This document shows, one piece after another, positions 6,303 to 8,017 of a stretch of 8,017 nucleotides of DNA. The stretch is from positions 1-8,017 of the forward strand of contig DEBC01000009.1 in NCBI GenBank assembly GCA_002348365.1, read 5' to 3'. Source of the DNA: Alphaproteobacteria bacterium UBA2966. Lineage in GTDB: Bacteria > Pseudomonadota > Alphaproteobacteria > UBA2966. How positions within the stretch are numbered: the first letter of the stretch is position 1; the number at the start of each line of letters is the position of its first letter. Both the position numbers and the translations under genes were made by a program. The notes under the pieces were generated by a model, which saw nothing but the letters and a program-made list of their open reading frames with translations, was not told where the DNA came from and ran no database searches.

Positions 6303-7340
6303 ATGATTTCCAGACTGCTCGGATTGTTCTCGGCCGATATGGCGATCGATCTCGGCACTGCGAATACGCTTGTCTACGTCAAAGGTCGTGGAGTCGTTCT
6401 CAACGAACCATCGGTGGTTGCTGTCGCTGAGAGCAAGGGAAAGTCGCGCATTCTTGCGGTTGGTGAGCAGGCCAAGCAAATGATCGGACGGACACCGGAA
6501 AATATTCGTGCCGTGAGACCCATGCGGAGTGGCGTCATCGCCGATTTCGCGATCGCAGAAGAGATGATCAAGCACCTGATCCGGGAGGTTCACAATCGGG
6601 GCCAGTTCACGAGTCCGCGGGTCATCGTAACCGTGCCGTCCGGTTCGACGGCTGTGGAGCGCCGGTCGGTGCGAGAGGCGGCAGAGGCTGCCCGCGCGCG
6701 TCGGGTGTTTCTTATCGAGGAGGCGATGGCATCGGCAATCGGTGCCGGCTTGCCGGTGACTGAGGCACGGGGCTCGATGGTCGTCGACATCGGCGGCGGG
6801 ACGACGGAGGTCGCTGTTCTCTCGCTGGGCAGTATTGTGTACGCGCGGTCCGTGGATGTGGGTGGTCATTTCATGGACGAGGCGATCGTGGCCTACGTTC
6901 GCAGAGTTCATAACGTGTTGATCGGTGACGCCAACGCCGAGGAAATCAAGCACGCGATCGGCGCAGCAAAGGCACCAGACCAGGGTGACGGACGGGTTTT
7001 CGAGGTGCGCGGCCGCGACTTGATGAGCGGTGTTCCGAGAGCCTTGACGGTTAATGAACGGCAAATCGCCTCCAGCCTGGCTGAGCCCGTGGGAACCATC
7101 ACGGAAACCGTAAAGACGGTGCTTGAGCACACCGCACCCGAACTGGCAGCGGATATTGTTGATACAGGGATCGCGTTGACCGGCGGCGTTGCGGTGCTGA
7201 GCAAAATGGCGGATGTCTTGGGAGAGGCGACGGGACTTCCGGTGACGGTTGCTGATGAGCCGCTGCTTTGCGGCGTCATGGGCGCTGGCCGGGCGCTGGA
7301 TGAAATGAAGCGCTTGAAGACAGTGGTGGTTGGGAGCTAG
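6303..7340 (+). CDS. mreB: Rod shape-determining actin-like protein MreB (orphan copy)
   Basis: A 345-residue bacterial actin of normal length. It has an N-terminal short hydrophobic helix (MISRLLGLF), phosphate-1 loop AIDLGTANTLVYVKGRG (14-30), VLNEPSVVAV, catalytic Glu140 in FLIEEAMASAIGAG, phosphate-2 loop MVVDIGGGTTEVAVLSLG (159-176), VGGHFMDEAI, and adenosine loop GIALTGGVAVL (289-299). Val296 replaces the third Gly of the usual TGGGALL. It forms ATP-dependent membrane filaments that direct side-wall peptidoglycan synthesis with MreC, MreD, RodA and PBP2. None of those genes follows: the next gene is convergent, only 22 nt beyond the stop. That and the altered adenosine loop suggest a paralogue or an mreB displaced from its operon. 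The region before the ATG has no clear Shine-Dalgarno beyond a GGGG at 6291-6294. Confidence 0.95.
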   Translation: MISRLLGLFSADMAIDLGTANTLVYVKGRGVVLNEPSVVAVAESKGKSRILAVGEQAKQMIGRTPENIRAVRPMRSGVIADFAIAEEMIKHLIREVHNRGQFTSPRVIVTVPSGSTAVERRSVREAAEAARARRVFLIEEAMASAIGAGLPVTEARGSMVVDIGGGTTEVAVLSLGSIVYARSVDVGGHFMDEAIVAYVRRVHNVLIGDANAEEIKHAIGAAKAPDQGDGRVFEVRGRDLMSGVPRALTVNERQIASSLAEPVGTITETVKTVLEHTAPELAADIVDTGIALTGGVAVLSKMADVLGEATGLPVTVADEPLLCGVMGAGRALDEMKRLKTVVVGS

Positions 7341-7362
7341 CCGACTCTAGGTCGATTTCGAA

Positions 7363-7785
7363 CTAATTCTCTTCGGGCACATCCTCGGTCTTGGCCTCTT
7401 GTTCAACACCCTCCGGCCGAATCGGTTCACTCTTGACGATTTCGACAAGGGGCCGTGAGCCTGCCTTTCGAACGATCGTCAAGGCGATATTGTCTCCCGA
7501 TACCTGCAGGGACTTTTCTGAATCTCTCAGAACGGGAATGCTGTTGTCGAAGCAGAACCCCAGCAGTGCTGCACCGACGAATTCATGGCGCAGGTTCACC
7601 TGGTAGATTCCCTGGTTGAACCGGTTTTCGATCTCAAGCGTCACAGCGGTCTTGCGATCATCGACGACGGTGCACGTTTTTACCTTGCCATCCGGAATCT
7701 TTTCGTTGCTGCTTTCGCTGTAGGCTCGCAGCGCGTCCACCAGTTCGTAGTTTGAGAACACCAAACGTCTGATCTCGGTAGGCAT
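7363..7785 (-). CDS. Uncharacterised protein of 140 aa
   Basis: The sequence begins MPTEIRRLVFSNYELVDALR and continues with an alternating beta-strand pattern (VKTCTVVDD, AVTLEIENRF, YQVNLRHEFVGAALLGFC). After this come SIPVLRDSEKSLQV and NIALTIVRK, and an acidic low-complexity tail (EQEAKTEDVPEEN). I see no signal peptide, membrane segment or catalytic motif, and no PilZ RxxxR. The opening IRR-hydrophobic-FS-ELV-ALR and the mid-protein GFC.....IP.PR-like segment recall a small alphaproteobacterial family of unknown function, from memory only. The ATG at 7785 has GAAGAG about 15 nt upstream, a weak site. The gene converges on mreB with a gap of 22 nt and no clear terminator. Function unknown. 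Confidence 0.8.
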   Translation of the reverse strand: MPTEIRRLVFSNYELVDALRAYSESSNEKIPDGKVKTCTVVDDRKTAVTLEIENRFNQGIYQVNLRHEFVGAALLGFCFDNSIPVLRDSEKSLQVSGDNIALTIVRKAGSRPLVEIVKSEPIRPEGVEQEAKTEDVPEEN

Positions 7786-7985
7786 TGAATTGTGGCACTC
7801 TTCAACGGGTGTTGACGGGGCGGCAGATCGTTGGAATCGCTACAAGCGAACATTACGGTGGGTTGCAGCGACAAGTGAGTCAAACTGGGGCCCAGAAATG
7901 TGGGCACGACTAAGGTGTATGGGTCTCGCGGTGTATCTCAACACGCGGGCAAGATCTTGCACACGGGGAATGGAAGAGAAATCGG
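7786..7985. other. Divergent intergenic region, no gene recognised
   Basis: About 200 nt between the minus-strand hypothetical gene and the plus-strand gene entering at 7986. TTGACG at about 7813 is a possible -35 element, but no convincing -10 lies at the right distance. A short GCCCA/TGGGC inverted repeat occurs near 7890-7905. An open plus-strand frame here has no coding character. Confidence 0.35.
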
Positions 7986-8017
7986 ATGAACCTGAATAGC
8001 ATGCTCGAGGCTCGAGG
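7986..8017 (+). CDS. Start of a gene cut by the window edge
   Basis: The ATG at 7986 begins MNLNSMLEAR and stays open to the edge. A purine-rich GGAAGAGAAATCGG precedes it. These ten residues resemble the start of alphaproteobacterial NAD(P)-binding homoserine-dehydrogenase-like/SAF-domain oxidoreductases (MNL.SML..RAA.G.P.RVGLIGAG...), but too little is present to be sure. Confidence 0.4.
   Translation, partial: MNLNSMLEAR

Noticed and set aside
6096..7130. 344-residue minus-strand ORF antisense to mreB
   Set aside because: Mirror frame of a clear mreB; rich in His, Arg and Ser with no domain, no Shine-Dalgarno and no family pattern.
7342..7354. CGAC-TCTAG-GTCG hairpin between mreB and the convergent gene as a terminator
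   Set aside because: Only a 4-bp stem and no real T-run; too weak to call.
8001..8017. CTCGAGG direct repeat at the right edge
   Set aside because: Two 7-nt units inside the start of a coding frame; chance is sufficient.

Overview
The window looks like chromosomal DNA of a moderately GC-rich proteobacterium, most likely an alphaproteobacterium. This is judged from the character of MreB, from a DNA polymerase IV with an N-terminal Cys4 zinc-ribbon-like leader, from the S8 peptidase type, and from the first codons of a gene at the right edge. There is no sign of phage, transposon, CRISPR, rRNA or tRNA.

Layout. Positions 1-1113 (minus) hold an S8 (subtilisin-like) serine peptidase that runs off the left edge. 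Its membrane-anchor N-terminus is separated from the catalytic body by an in-frame TAG. Positions 1259-2497 (minus) are dinB. Positions 2686-3054 (plus) are a stand-alone cyclic-nucleotide-binding-domain protein cut by an in-frame TAA at codon 95, with the rest of the domain still readable after it. Positions 3092-5572 (minus) are the highlight: two tandem paralogous genes of the glycine/betaine/sarcosine/D-proline reductase selenoprotein B (GrdB/PrdB-like) family. Each looks like two separate ORFs, but each is one gene read through an in-frame UGA as selenocysteine. In both copies the UGA opens a U-P-x-C motif and is followed at the same distance by a strong hairpin with the features of a bacterial SECIS element.

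A divergent region with a plausible sigma70-type promoter for the selenoprotein pair separates it from a plus-strand conserved hypothetical gene at 5785-6198, which appears to start at CTG behind a strong Shine-Dalgarno sequence. An orphan mreB follows (6303-7340, plus) with no mreC or mreD after it. Converging on it is an uncharacterised gene (7363-7785, minus). The first codons of another gene begin at 7986.

How it fits together. The organism must carry selenocysteine machinery (selA, selB, selC, selD), none of which is here. The selenoprotein pair lacks all other glycine or proline reductase subunits, so its substrate and partner are unknown. The remaining genes are mostly single transcription units of unrelated function: translesion synthesis, cell shape, cNMP sensing and proteolysis. 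Two neighbouring genes carry different in-frame nonsense codons (TAG and TAA), which suggests gene decay or sequence error and should be checked against reads.
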